Assembly (NCBI RefSeq): GCF_000165675.1
Contig: NZ_AEIZ01000015.1
Location: 124,001-188,000, forward strand
Length of the DNA: 64,000 bases
DNA from: Leuconostoc fallax KCTC 3537
GTDB lineage: Bacteria > Bacillota > Bacilli > Lactobacillales > Lactobacillaceae
Reading direction: 5' to 3'
Part shown: piece after piece, positions 33,482 to 44,748 of the stretch
Position numbering within the stretch: position 1 is the first letter of the stretch
Layout: each line of letters starts with the position of its first letter
Translations under genes and position numbers: made by a program
The notes under the pieces: model-generated
Databases searched by the model: none
Told to the model about the DNA's origin: nothing
The model's input: the letters and a program-made list of their open reading frames with translations, nothing else

Positions 33482-33501
33482 TTTTTAAATACATATTAAA
33501 T

Positions 33502-34455
33502 TTATTCATCACTCATATGGATTCGTTCAATACCTCGTAACTTTGCGGACTCAGCACGATGATTATGAGCGATTTCTTGTTGACTTGGTAAAATCGGCTT
33601 GCGATTTGATAATCGATAGTCTACTTCAATTTGTTCTGGTAATAATGGTAAACCTGCTGGCAATTCAGGTAATGATACTTTTTCTCGAAACATTTGTTTA
33701 ACTAAGCGATCTTCCAATGACTGGAAAGTAATAACACTAATTTTGCCATTGATACCTAATAAATCGATTGCTTGTGTTAAAGAGTCCTCTAGAGCACCTA
33801 ATTCATCATTAACGGCTACGCGTAATGCTTGAAAAGTACGTTTTGCCGGATGACCACCTTTTCTTCGAGCAGGCGCCGGTATCGCATCTTTAATGATATC
33901 TACTAACTCAAAAGTGGTTTCGATCAGTTGCTTTTCACGATATTGCTCAATTTTACGTGCAATTGATTTAGCAAATCGATCCTCACCATAACGACTGAGT
34001 ACACGTAACAAATCATTAAATGGCCATTCATTAACAATTATTTTAGCTGTTAATGCCTGACGTTGATCCATGCGCATATCCAATTCAGCATCGTAATTAT
34101 AACTAAAGCCACGTTGCCCGTCATCAAATTGCACAGAACTCACGCCTAAATCATAAACGATACCATTCACTGAAGTGATACCATCCTGATGCAATACATG
34201 CGTTAAGTTTCTAAAATTTTGGTGTACTAAAATTAGTTTGCCAGCAGTAATTTCATCAGCGTACTGGGCTTTATTATAATGGATTGCCGTATCATCTTGA
34301 TCAAAACTATACAATTTACCAGTGGTCAATTGCTTTAATATTTCACCAGTATGTCCACCACCGCCAAGTGTTGCATCAACATAAATCCCTTCAGGATTAA
34401 TATCAAGCAACGCAATGGCTTCATGTAATAGCACGGTTGTATGTTCAAAATTCAT
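33502..34455 (-). CDS. rsmH: 16S rRNA m4C1402 methyltransferase RsmH
   Basis: The 317-residue SAM-dependent enzyme (MraW) methylates N4 of C1402 in 16S rRNA. The SAM-binding start [12 protein letters not shown] is at about 25-36, and [12 protein letters not shown] and [16 protein letters not shown] are intact. It is the second gene of the dcw cluster, 25 bases after mraZ. Confidence 0.97.
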   Translation of the reverse strand: MNFEHTTVLLHEAIALLDINPEGIYVDATLGGGGHTGEILKQLTTGKLYSFDQDDTAIHYNKAQYADEITAGKLILVHQNFRNLTHVLHQDGITSVNGIVYDLGVSSVQFDDGQRGFSYNYDAELDMRMDQRQALTAKIIVNEWPFNDLLRVLSRYGEDRFAKSIARKIEQYREKQLIETTFELVDIIKDAIPAPARRKGGHPAKRTFQALRVAVNDELGALEDSLTQAIDLLGINGKISVITFQSLEDRLVKQMFREKVSLPELPAGLPLLPEQIEVDYRLSNRKPILPSQQEIAHNHRAESAKLRGIERIHMSDE

Positions 34456-34480
34456 TCAAGATTCCTTTGTTAACAAAAAT

Positions 34481-34912
34481 TTAAAAATCAAAATCTGATA
34501 AATCTTCGGCAATACTATCAAAATTTGCTTCAGCTTCACGCTGATATTCTAGCCAATGTTGCGCATTCCAAATTTGAAAAGAATCACCATTACCAGTTAC
34601 AGCAACATCTTTTGTTAAATCAGCATAGCCTTTTAGATTTGCAGGTAAAAGAATACGCCCTTGTTTATCAAATTCTGCTGCCATCGCACCAGCAAAAACT
34701 AAAGCGCGAAACTTTCGTGCATCACTTTTACCAGCTGGTAAAGCATTTAACTGGGCTTCAAGTTCATGCCACAATTCGATAGGCATTCCCCGTAAAGAGC
34801 GGTCTAACCAGCGTGTTATGATAAATTTTTCGCCTAGTTGATTACGAAATTTAGCTGGAATAATTAAGCGCCCCTTAGTATCTAGGGTATGTTGATATTC
34901 ACCCATGAACAT
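34481..34912 (-). CDS. mraZ: Transcriptional regulator MraZ
   Basis: A 143-residue protein with two AbrB-like halves (GEYQHTLDTKGRLIIPAKFR and AAEFDKQGRILLPANLK). It binds direct repeats upstream of its own gene and controls the dcw cluster. GGAGG lies seven bases before the ATG, and three GTGGT repeats ten bases apart lie 36-60 bases upstream of it. Confidence 0.97.
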   Translation of the reverse strand: MFMGEYQHTLDTKGRLIIPAKFRNQLGEKFIITRWLDRSLRGMPIELWHELEAQLNALPAGKSDARKFRALVFAGAMAAEFDKQGRILLPANLKGYADLTKDVAVTGNGDSFQIWNAQHWLEYQREAEANFDSIAEDLSDFDF

Positions 34913-34934
34913 GCAGGAACCTCCAGTAATTTCT

Positions 34935-34940
34935 ATATTA
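34935..34940 (-). promoter_or_regulatory. Possible -10 box of the dcw promoter
   Basis: TAATAT on the minus strand, just downstream of the MraZ repeats; the -35 region would overlap them. Confidence 0.4.
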
Positions 34941-34947
34941 TTAATTT

Positions 34948-34972
34948 ACCACAATCCACCACTTCCCACCAC
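34948..34972 (-). promoter_or_regulatory. MraZ-box direct repeats
   Basis: On the minus strand GTGGT occurs at 34968-34972, 34958-34962 and 34948-34952, exactly ten bases apart. MraZ is known to bind G-rich direct repeats of about this spacing. The site sits just upstream of the likely promoter. Confidence 0.7.
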
Positions 34973-35013
34973 CCAATTTTAAAATTGTTATCATTCAGTA
35001 AATTTTGGTTACA

Positions 35014-35047
35014 AAAAAGCCATGTTGTATCTCAACAACATGACTTT
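35014..35047 (-). terminator. Terminator of the DUF3397 gene
   Basis: On the minus strand AGTCATGTTGT pairs with ACAACATGGCT, followed by TTTTTT. It separates the DUF3397 gene from the mraZ promoter. Confidence 0.85.
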
Positions 35048-35100
35048 CTTAATAGATAATAAATAAGTGGGAGATTATCCCATAATTAATTTTATGATGA

Positions 35101-35418
35101 TTAAAAAATAAATAATAGCACCGCCACTAAACCACTTAGGCGCCAATAATTACGCCAAAATTTTTGCCAGCGCCAACGTTTCGTGTTTGACATTAACCAT
35201 CCTGCTAATAAAAGACCTACAATTAACCAAGCTAATAGTAACCACCAAATATATGACAATCCAAATGCATAACCCATTGTATAATGTAAGCCAATCCAAT
35301 TTGGTATGACAATGATATCTAATATATTCAAACGATTTTTATTTAGAAATTTGTTAATGATAAAACAACCGACATCAAATAATAACACGCCAATCGGCCA
35401 CCACCACCAATTTGTCAT
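35101..35418 (-). CDS. DUF3397-like membrane protein
   Basis: The 105-residue protein has three or four hydrophobic segments and many Trp residues. It resembles the DUF3397 family, often located just upstream of mraZ in lactic acid bacteria. The ATG at 35418 is preferred because GGGGTG precedes it. Function is unknown. Confidence 0.75.
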   Translation of the reverse strand: MTNWWWWPIGVLLFDVGCFIINKFLNKNRLNILDIIVIPNWIGLHYTMGYAFGLSYIWWLLLAWLIVGLLLAGWLMSNTKRWRWQKFWRNYWRLSGLVAVLLFIF

Positions 35419-35521
35419 GAGACACCCCACTTTTTTGCCTTAATTTATATACTATAGCAGACGTTTTGTCTGTACTGTATAAACATGTTACACTATTATA
35501 GAATAAAAAACGAGGTGGACT

Positions 35522-35728
35522 ATGTCAGAAGAACATCCAAAACAGCCCGTTAATGCAAAATTACAAGCAGAGATTGATGCAAAATTAAATCAACATCATA
35601 ATAGATTGCCAAAAACCGAAAAGAAATCAAGAACAAGACTTGAAAAAATAACACTCGTTATGGCATGGGTGATGATTATTTTGATGGTTGGCTCTGTTGT
35701 ATATGCTTCAATTAGTGCATTGGGTTAA
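35522..35728 (+). CDS. DUF4044-like small membrane protein, 68 aa
   Basis: A charged N-terminal half (residues 1-40) is followed by one membrane helix (about 42-65). This layout and the ITLVMAWVMIILMVGS segment recall DUF4044 proteins of lactic acid bacteria. A GAGGTGG ribosome site precedes the ATG. It is divergent from the DUF3397 gene and has its own terminator. Function is unknown. Confidence 0.7.
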   Translation: MSEEHPKQPVNAKLQAEIDAKLNQHHNRLPKTEKKSRTRLEKITLVMAWVMIILMVGSVVYASISALG

Positions 35729-35747
35729 ATTACATTTGATATTAAAT

Positions 35748-35783
35748 AAAAAAGAGATAGGCAGATTGCCTATCTCTTTTTTT
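35748..35783. terminator. Bidirectional terminator
   Basis: A 10-bp stem (35754-35763 with 35767-35776) and 3-nt loop, with A residues before and T residues after. It serves the DUF4044-like gene and ftsK. Confidence 0.92.
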
Positions 35784-38129
35784 AATGTTCTGTACCCGAA
35801 CTACCATCTTGTATATTGACATGCCGTGGTCTTGATCCATCTGCTGGGCCAATATAACCACCTGACTCCAAATCATCAATTAACCGTGCGGCACGATTAT
35901 ACCCAATACGAAAACGCCTTTGCAATAGTGATGTAGATGCTTTTTGTTGCTGAATGACAAAGTTCAATGCATCTTGGAATAACTCATCTTCACTATTCGC
36001 TGCTGAATTTTGACCATTCTGTTCAACTTCTTCATCTGTAACTGTCATACTTTCAACATATTCAGCCTCTTGTTGGCTCTTAACAAAATCAACTAAGTTT
36101 TCAACGTCACTATCACTAATAAAAGCACCCTGCACACGTTGTGGCACCTTACCTAACGGTGCAAAAATCATATCTCCACGTCCAAGCAATTTTTCAGCAC
36201 CATTAGCGTCAAGAATTGTCCGTGAATCTGTTCCTGAAGAAACAGCAAAAGCAACACGACTTGGTACATTGGCTTTAATTAGACCCGTAATAACATCAAC
36301 AGATGGACGCTGTGTTGCTAAGATTAAGTGAATACCGGCTGCACGCCCCATCTGTGCAATACGAATGATAGCTGGTTCCACTTCCCCAGAAACCGTCATC
36401 ATTAAATCAGCTAACTCATCAACAATTGCAACGATGTAAGGCATCCTTTGCATTACCGTATCTGTTGTTTCTGGCTTTTGTTCATTTTGTTGGTCAACCG
36501 CTTTGTTATACCCTGCAATATTTCGCATACCAAATTGCGCAAATAATTCATAACGACGTTCCATCTCGGTCACAACTTTTTGTAATGCCTTGGCTGCTTT
36601 TCGCGGTTCAGACACCACTGGTGTCAATAAATGTGGAATTCCATTGTAAACTGATAATTCAACCTTTTTAGGATCTACCATCATCAATTTCACTTCATTG
36701 GGCTTGGCCTTTAGTAATAGCGAGGCAATGATTCCATTAATAGCAACAGATTTTCCTGATCCTGTGGATCCGGCAATCAATAAATGCGGCATCGCCTGTA
36801 AATCCGCCATAATAATATTACCCGTAACATCACGACCCAAAGGTACTGTCAATGGTTTATTATTTTGTGGCGCACTTTCAACCATATCACGAAAACCAAC
36901 AGTTGCTTGTGTTTCGTTGGGGACTTCAATGCCAACATATGGCTTTCCTGGAATAGGTGCTTCAATTCGAATTGATTTGGCTGCCAAGGCCATTGCTAAG
37001 TCATCAGCTAAATTAGCAATGCGTGATACTTTCACTCCGACAGCTGGTTTTAATTCATACTGTGTCACAGTTGGTCCAAGTGAAACACTAGTGACTTCCG
37101 CATCAATATTGAAACTTTTCAAAGTGTCATGTACGATACGCGATTTTTCAGTCAATTGATTAAACTCTGCTGTTTGATCTGTTGGTGGAATTGGTGTTAA
37201 CAATTCTGGATTAGGCAGTTGATAATCTGGATTATCATTGCTTGAAATTTCCGTTGCTAACGTTATATCATCATCGGCTGATGTTTTATTTTCTTTTTCA
37301 TTTGATAAACTTGGCGCCATGGATGCCTCTGGCTCTGGCGTTGGCCGATTCCATTTAATTTCAGGTTGTGTGAATTCAGTTGTTGCCACCTCATCATCAG
37401 GTACTGTTTTGCTAGATGGTCTCATGTTAACAGTATTTGAAGCACGAACCGGCGTTGCATCAGCTGTATCTTTTTGTTTCCGATCAGATTTAGATTTCGT
37501 CTGTTGTTGCCGCTTATCTTGCCATGCTAAGAATATCTGCTTGACTTTTTCTAATCCTAATTGTGCAATATCACGTGCTGGTATACGGAAAAATACAATA
37601 ACACCACTCATTAGTAGTAGTATTGACAAAATCCAGGTACCAATATTTGCAACCAACATCTGCAAAACTTGATAACATAACGCACCAATCATACCCCCAC
37701 CTACAGGAGTTTTAGCTGATTGTGTCATAAAATCTTGTCCAATAATCCGGATGACTTCTGAGGCATAACCCCCCTCAACCTTTAGTGTTTGCGTGAAAAG
37801 CATTAAAGAGGATATCGTCAGCAAGGATATAAGTCCCATTATTGCCCCTAACCAATAATGACCAGCTATTTTTGGGCGTTGTCTAAATAATAAGATGTAA
37901 ATTAAGTAAATGCTCAACGGTGCTAAACAAGCAATATATAAATTACCCGTGAAAAATCGTACAATGTCGGCAACATATACACCAACTAATCCTAATTGAA
38001 AGATTCCAAGTACACTGACTAGAATACCAATTAACAACCAAATGGTTTGCGTAATTTTATGGTCTTGCGACCCTTTATTCCTTGTTCGAGTTGTTTTCTT
38101 TTTGAACTTGTACGTCTTCTTTGTGTCAA
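35782..38129 (-). CDS. ftsK: DNA translocase FtsK/SpoIIIE, possible N-terminal frameshift
   Basis: The protein pumps chromosomal DNA through the closing septum. Four membrane helices fill about residues 30-165; a variable acidic linker follows; the motor has Walker A GSTGSGKS; the C-terminal winged-helix gamma domain ends the protein. The raw open frame starts at a TTG at 38163, which lies inside the tRNA-Glu terminator. I prefer the TTG at 38129 behind AGAGGT, reading TQRRRTSSKRKTTRTRNKG with one base added near 38094-38103. That gives 782 residues. Confidence 0.9.
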
Positions 38130-38160
38130 AATATGTACCTCTACTCAATATTCTACCAAA

Positions 38161-38189
38161 CAAAAAACCGCTACACCAATGTGCAACGG
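38161..38189 (-). terminator. Terminator of tRNA-Glu
   Basis: On the minus strand AACCGTTGCAC pairs with GTGTAGCGGTT (with G-U pairs), then TTTTTT. Confidence 0.75.
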
Positions 38190-38197
38190 TTTGTTAG

Positions 38198-38269
38198 TAG
38201 CTCGTGAGAGAATCGAACTCTCGATTCCGCCGTGAAAGGGCAGCGTCTTAGCCACTTGACCAACGAGCC
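38198..38269 (-). tRNA. tRNA-Glu (TTC)
   Basis: A full 72-base cloverleaf is seen on the minus strand: acceptor GGCTCGT with ACGAGCT, anticodon TTC in the loop CTTTCAC, and the T loop TTCGATT. The CCA end is not encoded. It lies alone between rplS and ftsK. Confidence 0.95.
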
Positions 38270-38349
38270 ATGGTCAATTACGTTGTTCGTATCAAACAAC
38301 TATATAAGAATACCAAGAATTTTAGATAACGTCAAGCTTTTATTTAAAT

Positions 38350-38381
38350 AAAAAATCACCCATTAAAAATGGATGATTTTC
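38350..38381 (-). terminator. Terminator of rplS
   Basis: AAAATCATCCATT and AATGGGTGATTTT form the stem on the minus strand, with a T tail. Confidence 0.85.
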
Positions 38382-38392
38382 AGCTCAATTAA

Positions 38393-38752
38393 TTAAACAT
38401 CACGACGACGTTCTTGAATACGAGCTGCCTTACCTTGTAGGGCACGCAAGTAGTACAACTTTGCACGACGTACACGACCATGACGTGTTACTTCAATCTT
38501 ATCAACACGTGGTGAATGCAATGGGAAAGTACGTTCCACACCCACACCTGAAGAAATCTTACGAACAGTATAAGTAGCTTGGATACCCGCACCCTTACGC
38601 TTAATCACAACACCTTCAAATAACTGCACACGTTCACGTGAACCTTCAACAATACGTGCGTATACTTTAACTGTATCTCCGGCACGGAAATCAGGAATAT
38701 CGCTACGCAATTGTGATGAAGTTACATTCTCTAAAATTTTGTTCTGACGCAT
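38393..38752 (-). CDS. rplS: 50S ribosomal protein L19
   Basis: The 119-residue protein lies at the subunit interface. [20 protein letters not shown] and [13 protein letters not shown] match the family. The ATG at 38752 is favoured because AGGAG is seven bases away; the ATG at 38758 is too close to it. Confidence 0.96.
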   Translation of the reverse strand: MRQNKILENVTSSQLRSDIPDFRAGDTVKVYARIVEGSRERVQLFEGVVIKRKGAGIQATYTVRKISSGVGVERTFPLHSPRVDKIEVTRHGRVRRAKLYYLRALQGKAARIQERRRDV

Positions 38753-38833
38753 TGTCATTCTCCTAGTCGACAATCTTATACTTGCCCTTAGGCTAAACGC
38801 ACAGCGGATTATCGTTAATATGGCATATAGCCA
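38753..38833 (-). promoter_or_regulatory. Leader of rplS
   Basis: About 80 bases lie between the start site and the ATG. TTTGGCTATATGCCA near the 5' end can form a small hairpin. L19 leaders with ribosomal-protein control exist in Firmicutes; a match is not proven here. Confidence 0.35.
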
Positions 38834-38839
38834 AATTTA

Positions 38840-38868
38840 ATTCTAACAAAAATAAGTCATATTGTCTA
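38840..38868 (-). promoter_or_regulatory. Promoter of rplS
   Basis: On the minus strand TAGACA (38863-38868), a 17-base spacer, and TAGAAT (38840-38845). Confidence 0.75.
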
Positions 38869-38889
38869 GCTAAATCACAGCAACATCTA

Positions 38890-39603
38890 TTAATGATGTC
38901 CACCCTCTGATTTGGCAATATTTTCTTTCAATCCATTCATATTTTGCTTCATTTTTCTAAAACTCTGATTATCTACCGGTAAATGTTGCACAAAATCATC
39001 AAATATTTGTAACGATCCTTTCAACTGGGATGCATAAAAATCTAATACATGCCCTGCAAACTGCTTATCATCACTAATAAAATGAATATGCCAACCAGCT
39101 GTTGTTGGTCCAGCAAAAATTTCAGGTGCATAGTAGCCAACCAGAGTTCCCGTTATATCACGCGCTTGAAACTCGGCTTGCCCCTCAGCGACGTCCAGTA
39201 ATGATGGATAAGGTTGAGACTGCTCTTTGGCAACACGCACATGAATATGCTGGAACGTCCCATGCAACTTGATACCAGAAAATACATTCGCTAAATCATG
39301 GTCACCCAAATGGGCTGTCAATGACTGTGCATCGACTACATCAAACGCTAACATAACTGTGGGTTCATTGAAGTGCACAGAAGAAAATGGCGTCGCAACT
39401 GTTAAATCAGTTATATGGACGACCTCACCATCACTCTTCGCATGATAAACTTCGCCATCAAGAATGGTCAATTCACCATTCGTCCCAGTCAACGTACCAA
39501 TGCCAGTATCACCATGTGTCATTAAATCAGCTAATGTCATAGTCCCATCCATCATGCCGTCCATGAGCATGGCTAGTGTCCCGTGTTCATATAACTTTGT
39601 CAT
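38890..39603 (-). CDS. alsD: Acetolactate decarboxylase
   Basis: The 237-residue enzyme turns acetolactate into acetoin. The GWHIHFISDD block holds the metal-binding histidines, and the YEHGTLAMLMDGMMDG start is typical. It follows alsS in the same orientation, 37 bases away, so the pair sends pyruvate to acetoin, an aroma and pH-control route of leuconostocs. Confidence 0.95.
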   Translation of the reverse strand: MTKLYEHGTLAMLMDGMMDGTMTLADLMTHGDTGIGTLTGTNGELTILDGEVYHAKSDGEVVHITDLTVATPFSSVHFNEPTVMLAFDVVDAQSLTAHLGDHDLANVFSGIKLHGTFQHIHVRVAKEQSQPYPSLLDVAEGQAEFQARDITGTLVGYYAPEIFAGPTTAGWHIHFISDDKQFAGHVLDFYASQLKGSLQIFDDFVQHLPVDNQSFRKMKQNMNGLKENIAKSEGGHH

Positions 39604-39640
39604 TTTATGCGCTCTTTCTTCTAAATTCCATGCAATGTTA

Positions 39641-41317
39641 TTAAAGCAAATTCATGCCTAATTCAGCATTATGTGAGTAATCGACAGGTACATCGACCAC
39701 AACTGGTCCGTTCGTCGCAAAAGCCTCATCAAAAATCGCATCCAGTTGATGCGGACTCGTCACCCGTAATCCTTTGGCACCAAAACTTTGCGCATATTTA
39801 ACAATGTCAATTGGACCAAAATCAACGCCGGCCGATTGGCCATCGTATTTCATTTCTTCTTGGAATTTTACCATGTCATAATGTGCATTATCATTCCAAA
39901 CAATATGCACCGTATTTAACTTCAAACGTACTGCCGTTTCTAATTCCATCGCGCTAAAGAAGAAACCACCATCACCAGAAACGGATACTGCCTTTGCCTG
40001 TGGCCTTACCATTGCCGCTGCCATCGCCCAAGGTAATCCGACACCCAAAGTTTGCATACCATTAGAAATTAAGAAATGTCGTGCAACATAAGATTTAAAA
40101 TGACGCGCCATCCAAATATAATGAGAGCCAACATCGGTTGTCACTGTCATATCATCGGTAATATGTGATTGTAGTGCGCGAATGACATCTAAAGGATGAT
40201 TCAAATGATCTACAGCTGGTGTGTAGTTAGGTTCATCTGACGCTATCAATTGTTGTTTCAAAGCTTTTAGTGTCTCTAAACTATTAGACCCGAGTTGATA
40301 GCCCACAATAGCCTGTTTTAATGCATTCAAAATTTCGCTAAGCTTGCCGATAAGTTGCCTTTGTGGCACAAAATGATTATCAATTTGAACTGGAAAAGTA
40401 TCGATGGCTACAATATTGAGTTGCTGTTCTTTATTCCAATTGCGTGGCTCATATTCAATTGCATCATAGCCAACCGTGATTACCAAATCCGATTGATGCA
40501 ACAGCTTATCACCAACCTGATTACGGAACAATCCAATTCGCCCATAGTACGCAGTTTTTTCTAATTCTCTAGAAATCACACCAGCACCTTGGAACGTCTC
40601 AACAACAGGAATTTGTGTTTCTTTCAATAAACTTTGTAAAGCAATGACCGTCTCGTCGTCAGAACCACGTGCGCCAATTAAAATAACTGGTAACACGGCT
40701 GATTTCACTTTGTCAGCTAACCAGTTTAAATCTCGATCATTTGCTGATCCCATTGAAATTTCTGGCATAACTGGCAATACTGGTGTATCCACTTCAGCAT
40801 CGTCAATATCTTGTGGCAAAGAAACAAAAGCAGCACCTTTTTTCGCACCATTAGCTGCAACAAAAGCATTAGCAATAATTTCTGATATATTATTAGGATC
40901 TTGAATTTCTGAACTAAAATTCGTGATTGGTTCAAATAATGCTGTTGATTTTGTTGATTGGTGTGTTAAACGATACAAGTCTTTTCGTGGTACTTGACCG
41001 CCAATAGCAAGTACCGGATCACCTTCAGCTGTTGCTGTCATTAACCCCGTTGCTAAATTACCAACACCTGGTCCTGAGGTAACTAAAACAACACCTGTTT
41101 TACCAGTAATTCTTGCATAAGCTTGTGCCATGAAAACCGCATTTTGTTCATGACGCGTCACAATTAATTTTGGTACTTTTTGTCCAGCATTAGGATGCTC
41201 TAAAGTTTCAAACAAGCGATCAATTTTTGCGCCAGGAATACCAAAGACAACTTCAACACCATGATTCACTAAACTTTCAACAACAACATCTGCACCATAT
41301 CTTTTTATTTCGTTCAT
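39641..41317 (-). CDS. alsS: Acetolactate synthase, catabolic
   Basis: The thiamine-diphosphate enzyme joins two pyruvates to acetolactate. The ATG at 41317 gives 558 residues starting MNEIKRYGADVVVESL; an ATG six codons upstream lacks a ribosome site. The FGIPGAKIDRLFE start, the ThDP motif GDGGFFFSAMELETAV and the WNDN segment are seen. There is no regulatory subunit gene nearby, and alsD follows, so this is the catabolic type. Confidence 0.95.
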   Translation of the reverse strand: MNEIKRYGADVVVESLVNHGVEVVFGIPGAKIDRLFETLEHPNAGQKVPKLIVTRHEQNAVFMAQAYARITGKTGVVLVTSGPGVGNLATGLMTATAEGDPVLAIGGQVPRKDLYRLTHQSTKSTALFEPITNFSSEIQDPNNISEIIANAFVAANGAKKGAAFVSLPQDIDDAEVDTPVLPVMPEISMGSANDRDLNWLADKVKSAVLPVILIGARGSDDETVIALQSLLKETQIPVVETFQGAGVISRELEKTAYYGRIGLFRNQVGDKLLHQSDLVITVGYDAIEYEPRNWNKEQQLNIVAIDTFPVQIDNHFVPQRQLIGKLSEILNALKQAIVGYQLGSNSLETLKALKQQLIASDEPNYTPAVDHLNHPLDVIRALQSHITDDMTVTTDVGSHYIWMARHFKSYVARHFLISNGMQTLGVGLPWAMAAAMVRPQAKAVSVSGDGGFFFSAMELETAVRLKLNTVHIVWNDNAHYDMVKFQEEMKYDGQSAGVDFGPIDIVKYAQSFGAKGLRVTSPHQLDAIFDEAFATNGPVVVDVPVDYSHNAELGMNLL

Positions 41318-41445
41318 TTGTATCAGTCCAATCATTATTTTTGATATTTAATACTTATTGCCTTTAATAATAGCACTTTTCACTAACTTTTAAACATTTT
41401 TTTGTGAAAAGTACTGTAGTATCAATGATCAAAAATTCACAATAT

Positions 41446-41477
41446 AAAAGACAGTTCACAATCTTGAACTGTCTTTT
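41446..41477 (-). terminator. Terminator of obgE
   Basis: AAAAGACAGTTCA pairs with TGAACTGTCTTTT, loop 6. Confidence 0.9.
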
Positions 41478-41491
41478 ATCTCAATATTCAA

Positions 41492-42808
41492 TTAATCACT
41501 AAATTCAAAGACGAAATCACTATTATTAATCCGAACATTATCGCCATCCTTTGCTCCTGCTTCACGCAAAGCATCATCTACACCAATGTGGCGTAATTGA
41601 CGGGCAAAACGCATAATCGTTGCTTCTCGTTGGAGATTGGTCATCTTGAACAGTTTTTCAATTTCATCCCCACTCAACAACCACTTTTCTTCTTCTTCTA
41701 CCCATTCAACCTTAAAGTCATGTTGTTCTGGCTCAAATTTATAAACCTTCTCATCAACTGGTGCGACTTCTGGTTGATAAACTTCTGGTGATGGTGCTGT
41801 TGCCAAAAGATTAGCCGTTTCACGCATCAAACTATCAACACCCGTCCGTGTCATTGCTGATATTGGCATTATTTTAGGTACAGTTGACAATCCAGACTCT
41901 GCCGTTACTTGTTCCGTAAATGTTTTTAGATTTTCTTCACTATCCGGCATATCCATTTTAGTTGGCACAACAATTTGTGGCCGATCTAATATAGTACGAT
42001 CGTACTGCTCTAATTCAGATAAAATTCTGCGATACTGTTGGTAAGGATCCTCTCCTTCAATACCACTCATATCAACCAAATGAAGAATCACTCGCGTTCG
42101 TTCAACGTGTCTTAGGAATTGGAAACCTAGACCAATCCCCTGTGATGCACCTTCAATCAATCCTGGCAAATCTGCCATGACAAAATCATTATGATCATCT
42201 AAACGAACCATACCAATATTTGGTGACAATGTTGTAAAATGATAAGCTGCTACCTTAGGTTTTGCATTTGATACAACAGACAGCAAAGTTGATTTACCAG
42301 CGGAAGGGAAACCAACCAAACCAACATCAGCCAATACTTTCAACTCTAGCTTTAAATTAAAGACTTGCCCAGGTTCACCATTTTCAGACAATTCTGGTGC
42401 TGGATTGGCAGGTGTTGCAAAATGAATATTCCCTCGACCGCCTCGACCGCCTTTAGCGACAACAAGTTCTTGACCATTTTCAAGTAAATCACCCAAAACT
42501 TTACCGGTATCTGCATCCGTAACAGTTGTCCCCTGGGGTACTTTAATATAACGATCTTGTGCAGAAGCGCCTGTCATGCCTTTCGTACCGCCATTGCCAC
42601 CTGGTTGCGCCTTGAAATGACGATTATAACGAAAGTCCATTAAGGTTCTTAGTCCCTCATCAACTCTAAAAATAATGCTACCGCCATGACCGCCGTCACC
42701 ACCAAACGGTCCTCCCATAGCCACGAACTTTTCGTGACGAAAAGAAACGATACCATCGCCGCCTTTACCTGCTTTTACTTCTATTTGTGCTTGATCAACA
42801 AATGCCAT
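41492..42808 (-). CDS. obgE: GTPase Obg
   Basis: This 438-residue GTPase acts in large-subunit assembly. A glycine-rich Obg fold fills residues 1-158, the G domain carries GFPSAGKS (G1) and DLPGLIEGA (G3), and an OCT domain ends the protein (about 350-430). Start [17 protein letters not shown] is standard. It lies downstream of uvrC. Confidence 0.97.
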   Translation of the reverse strand: MAFVDQAQIEVKAGKGGDGIVSFRHEKFVAMGGPFGGDGGHGGSIIFRVDEGLRTLMDFRYNRHFKAQPGGNGGTKGMTGASAQDRYIKVPQGTTVTDADTGKVLGDLLENGQELVVAKGGRGGRGNIHFATPANPAPELSENGEPGQVFNLKLELKVLADVGLVGFPSAGKSTLLSVVSNAKPKVAAYHFTTLSPNIGMVRLDDHNDFVMADLPGLIEGASQGIGLGFQFLRHVERTRVILHLVDMSGIEGEDPYQQYRRILSELEQYDRTILDRPQIVVPTKMDMPDSEENLKTFTEQVTAESGLSTVPKIMPISAMTRTGVDSLMRETANLLATAPSPEVYQPEVAPVDEKVYKFEPEQHDFKVEWVEEEEKWLLSGDEIEKLFKMTNLQREATIMRFARQLRHIGVDDALREAGAKDGDNVRINNSDFVFEFSD

Positions 42809-42935
42809 AATAATTATTTAACTTGTATGATAATAGCTACACTACTGCAGTCATTATCACTACATTTCTCCTTATTTCATCTACTTGGTAGAATATGCGA
42901 ATATTGCCTTATCCAGTTTAACATAACTCAACTAT

Positions 42936-44723
42936 TTATTCTTTGTTTGTATTCAAAGAAAGTTGAATCACCCTGGCTAACTTCTCATTAACACCTATTG
43001 CTGATAACTCTTCAACGGAAGCATTGGCAATTTTTGATAGTGACCCAAAGTGACGCAAAAGTTTTTGTCTTGTTTTGGGTCCAACACCTTGAATCGTATC
43101 AAGTCTTGACGCCAGTGAATGTTTTGAGCGTAATTGCCGATGGAAACTAATCGCAAAACGATGTACTTCATCTTGAATACGTTGTACTAAAAAAATCCCT
43201 CGCTTTGTTTATCTAGCGTCACAATTGCTTTCGTTTTACCATTAATTAAATCAGCCGTTCGATGTTTAATATTCTTAACCATTGCTGCAACTGGAATACT
43301 TAAACCCAATTCATCTTCCAAAACTTCTTTAGCGGCATGTAATTGTATCTCACCGCCATCCATTAAGATTAAATCTGGTAATGGTTTACCTTCTTTTAGT
43401 AATCGTGAGTATCGTCGCCGAATGACTTCTTGTGTTTCTGCCCATTCATCTGAATGTGCGACACTTTTAATTTTAAATTTACGGTAGAGCTTTTTATTGG
43501 GTTTACCATCTTCAAATACAACCATCGCACTCACGATATCTGTGCCTTGTGTATGTGAATGGTCAAACGCCTCAATACGATGTCCCATTGGAATGTCCAA
43601 AGCATCAGTAATTTGCTTCATCGCACCAACTGTTTTTTGTTCATTGAGTGTTAACAGCCTAAACTTTTCTTCTAATGCGATTTTAGCATTTTTTGGGCTA
43701 GATCCATTAATGCCTTTTTTCACCACGCTGTGGTGTCCTAATTGGTACACCTAATGCACTGGATAACGTCTTATCATCGATACCAGTTGGCACCAAAATT
43801 TCACGTGGCTTTTGAATATTTTTTGCAAATAAAATTGCTGGATAAAACTTGTCAGTTCTTCATTTGCATCACCGATAACTGCAAACGTCTGTTTAAATTG
43901 ACGAATAAGTCGTGCTTGACGCAAAAAGAATACTTCTACTGTCATCCATCCTTTATCCATATAAAAATTAAACAAGTCTCGTGGTGTTGTATCCTTTGAT
44001 AATACCCTTTGGCTTTCAACAGTTTCATCAATATAGTGTAGCTGGTCTCTTAAATCAGCAGCCCGTTCAAATTCTAAATTTTCAGCCGCTAAAATCATGT
44101 TTCGCGTGATAGCTTGTTTAACTTCTTTTGTATCACCATTCAAGAAACGCTTAATTTTTTGAATTTGATTTTGATACTCCACTTGCGGTACTTCACGCCA
44201 ACAAGCACCAAGGCATTGTCCCATATTGTAATACAAACAAGGTCTTCCTTGGTAACCATTGCATCGCCGTAAAGGATAATTTTTTCTAAAAATCTTAGTG
44301 TTTCTTGTGCAGCATAAACATTAGGATAAGGGCCAAAATAAAAGCCTCGATCTTTTTTAACCTCATTAACCAACGCCATTTTCGGATTTAATTCATATGT
44401 GATTTTAATATAAGGATAGCCTGTACCATACTTCAGACGAATATTATAATAAGGCTTATATTTTTAATTAATTCATTTTCCAGTAAAAAAGCTTCTTTAT
44501 CAGAATTTGTCACAATAAAATCAAAATCAATAATTTTACTGACTAATTCTGCAGTTTTTCCTGTATGATCCTGTTTAAAATATGAACGAACTCTGTTTTT
44601 AAGATTTTTAGCTTTACCTACATAAATGATTTTATCAGTTTCATCTTTCATCTGATAAGAACCTGGCTCATTAGGGAGCAAGGCAAGCTTTTGTTCGATA
44701 TGTTGTGAAATACCAGCTAGCAT
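42936..44723 (-). CDS. uvrC: Excinuclease UvrC, six frameshifts
   Basis: UvrC makes both cuts in nucleotide-excision repair. Repaired length is 597 residues, normal for the family. Domains in order: GIY-YIG nuclease ([21 protein letters not shown]), a Cys-containing region (GQCLGACW), UvrB-binding UVR, the RNase H-like domain ([24 protein letters not shown]) and C-terminal HhH. Missing bases fall near 44455, 44280, 43825, 43715, 43690 and 43193, all in A/T runs. The ATG at 44723 has only six bases between it and a TATAAT box. Confidence 0.9.
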
Positions 44724-44729
44724 AACTCT

Positions 44730-44735
44730 ATTATA
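44730..44735 (-). promoter_or_regulatory. -10 box directly upstream of uvrC
   Basis: TATAAT on the minus strand, six bases before the uvrC ATG and just after the glnQ terminator. No good -35 box is seen. If used, the mRNA would be leaderless. Confidence 0.45.
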
Positions 44736-44748
44736 CAATGAGTCCAAA

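Noticed and set aside
36698-37672. Plus-strand frames of 144-153 codons
   Set aside because: They are antisense to ftsK with no ribosome sites.
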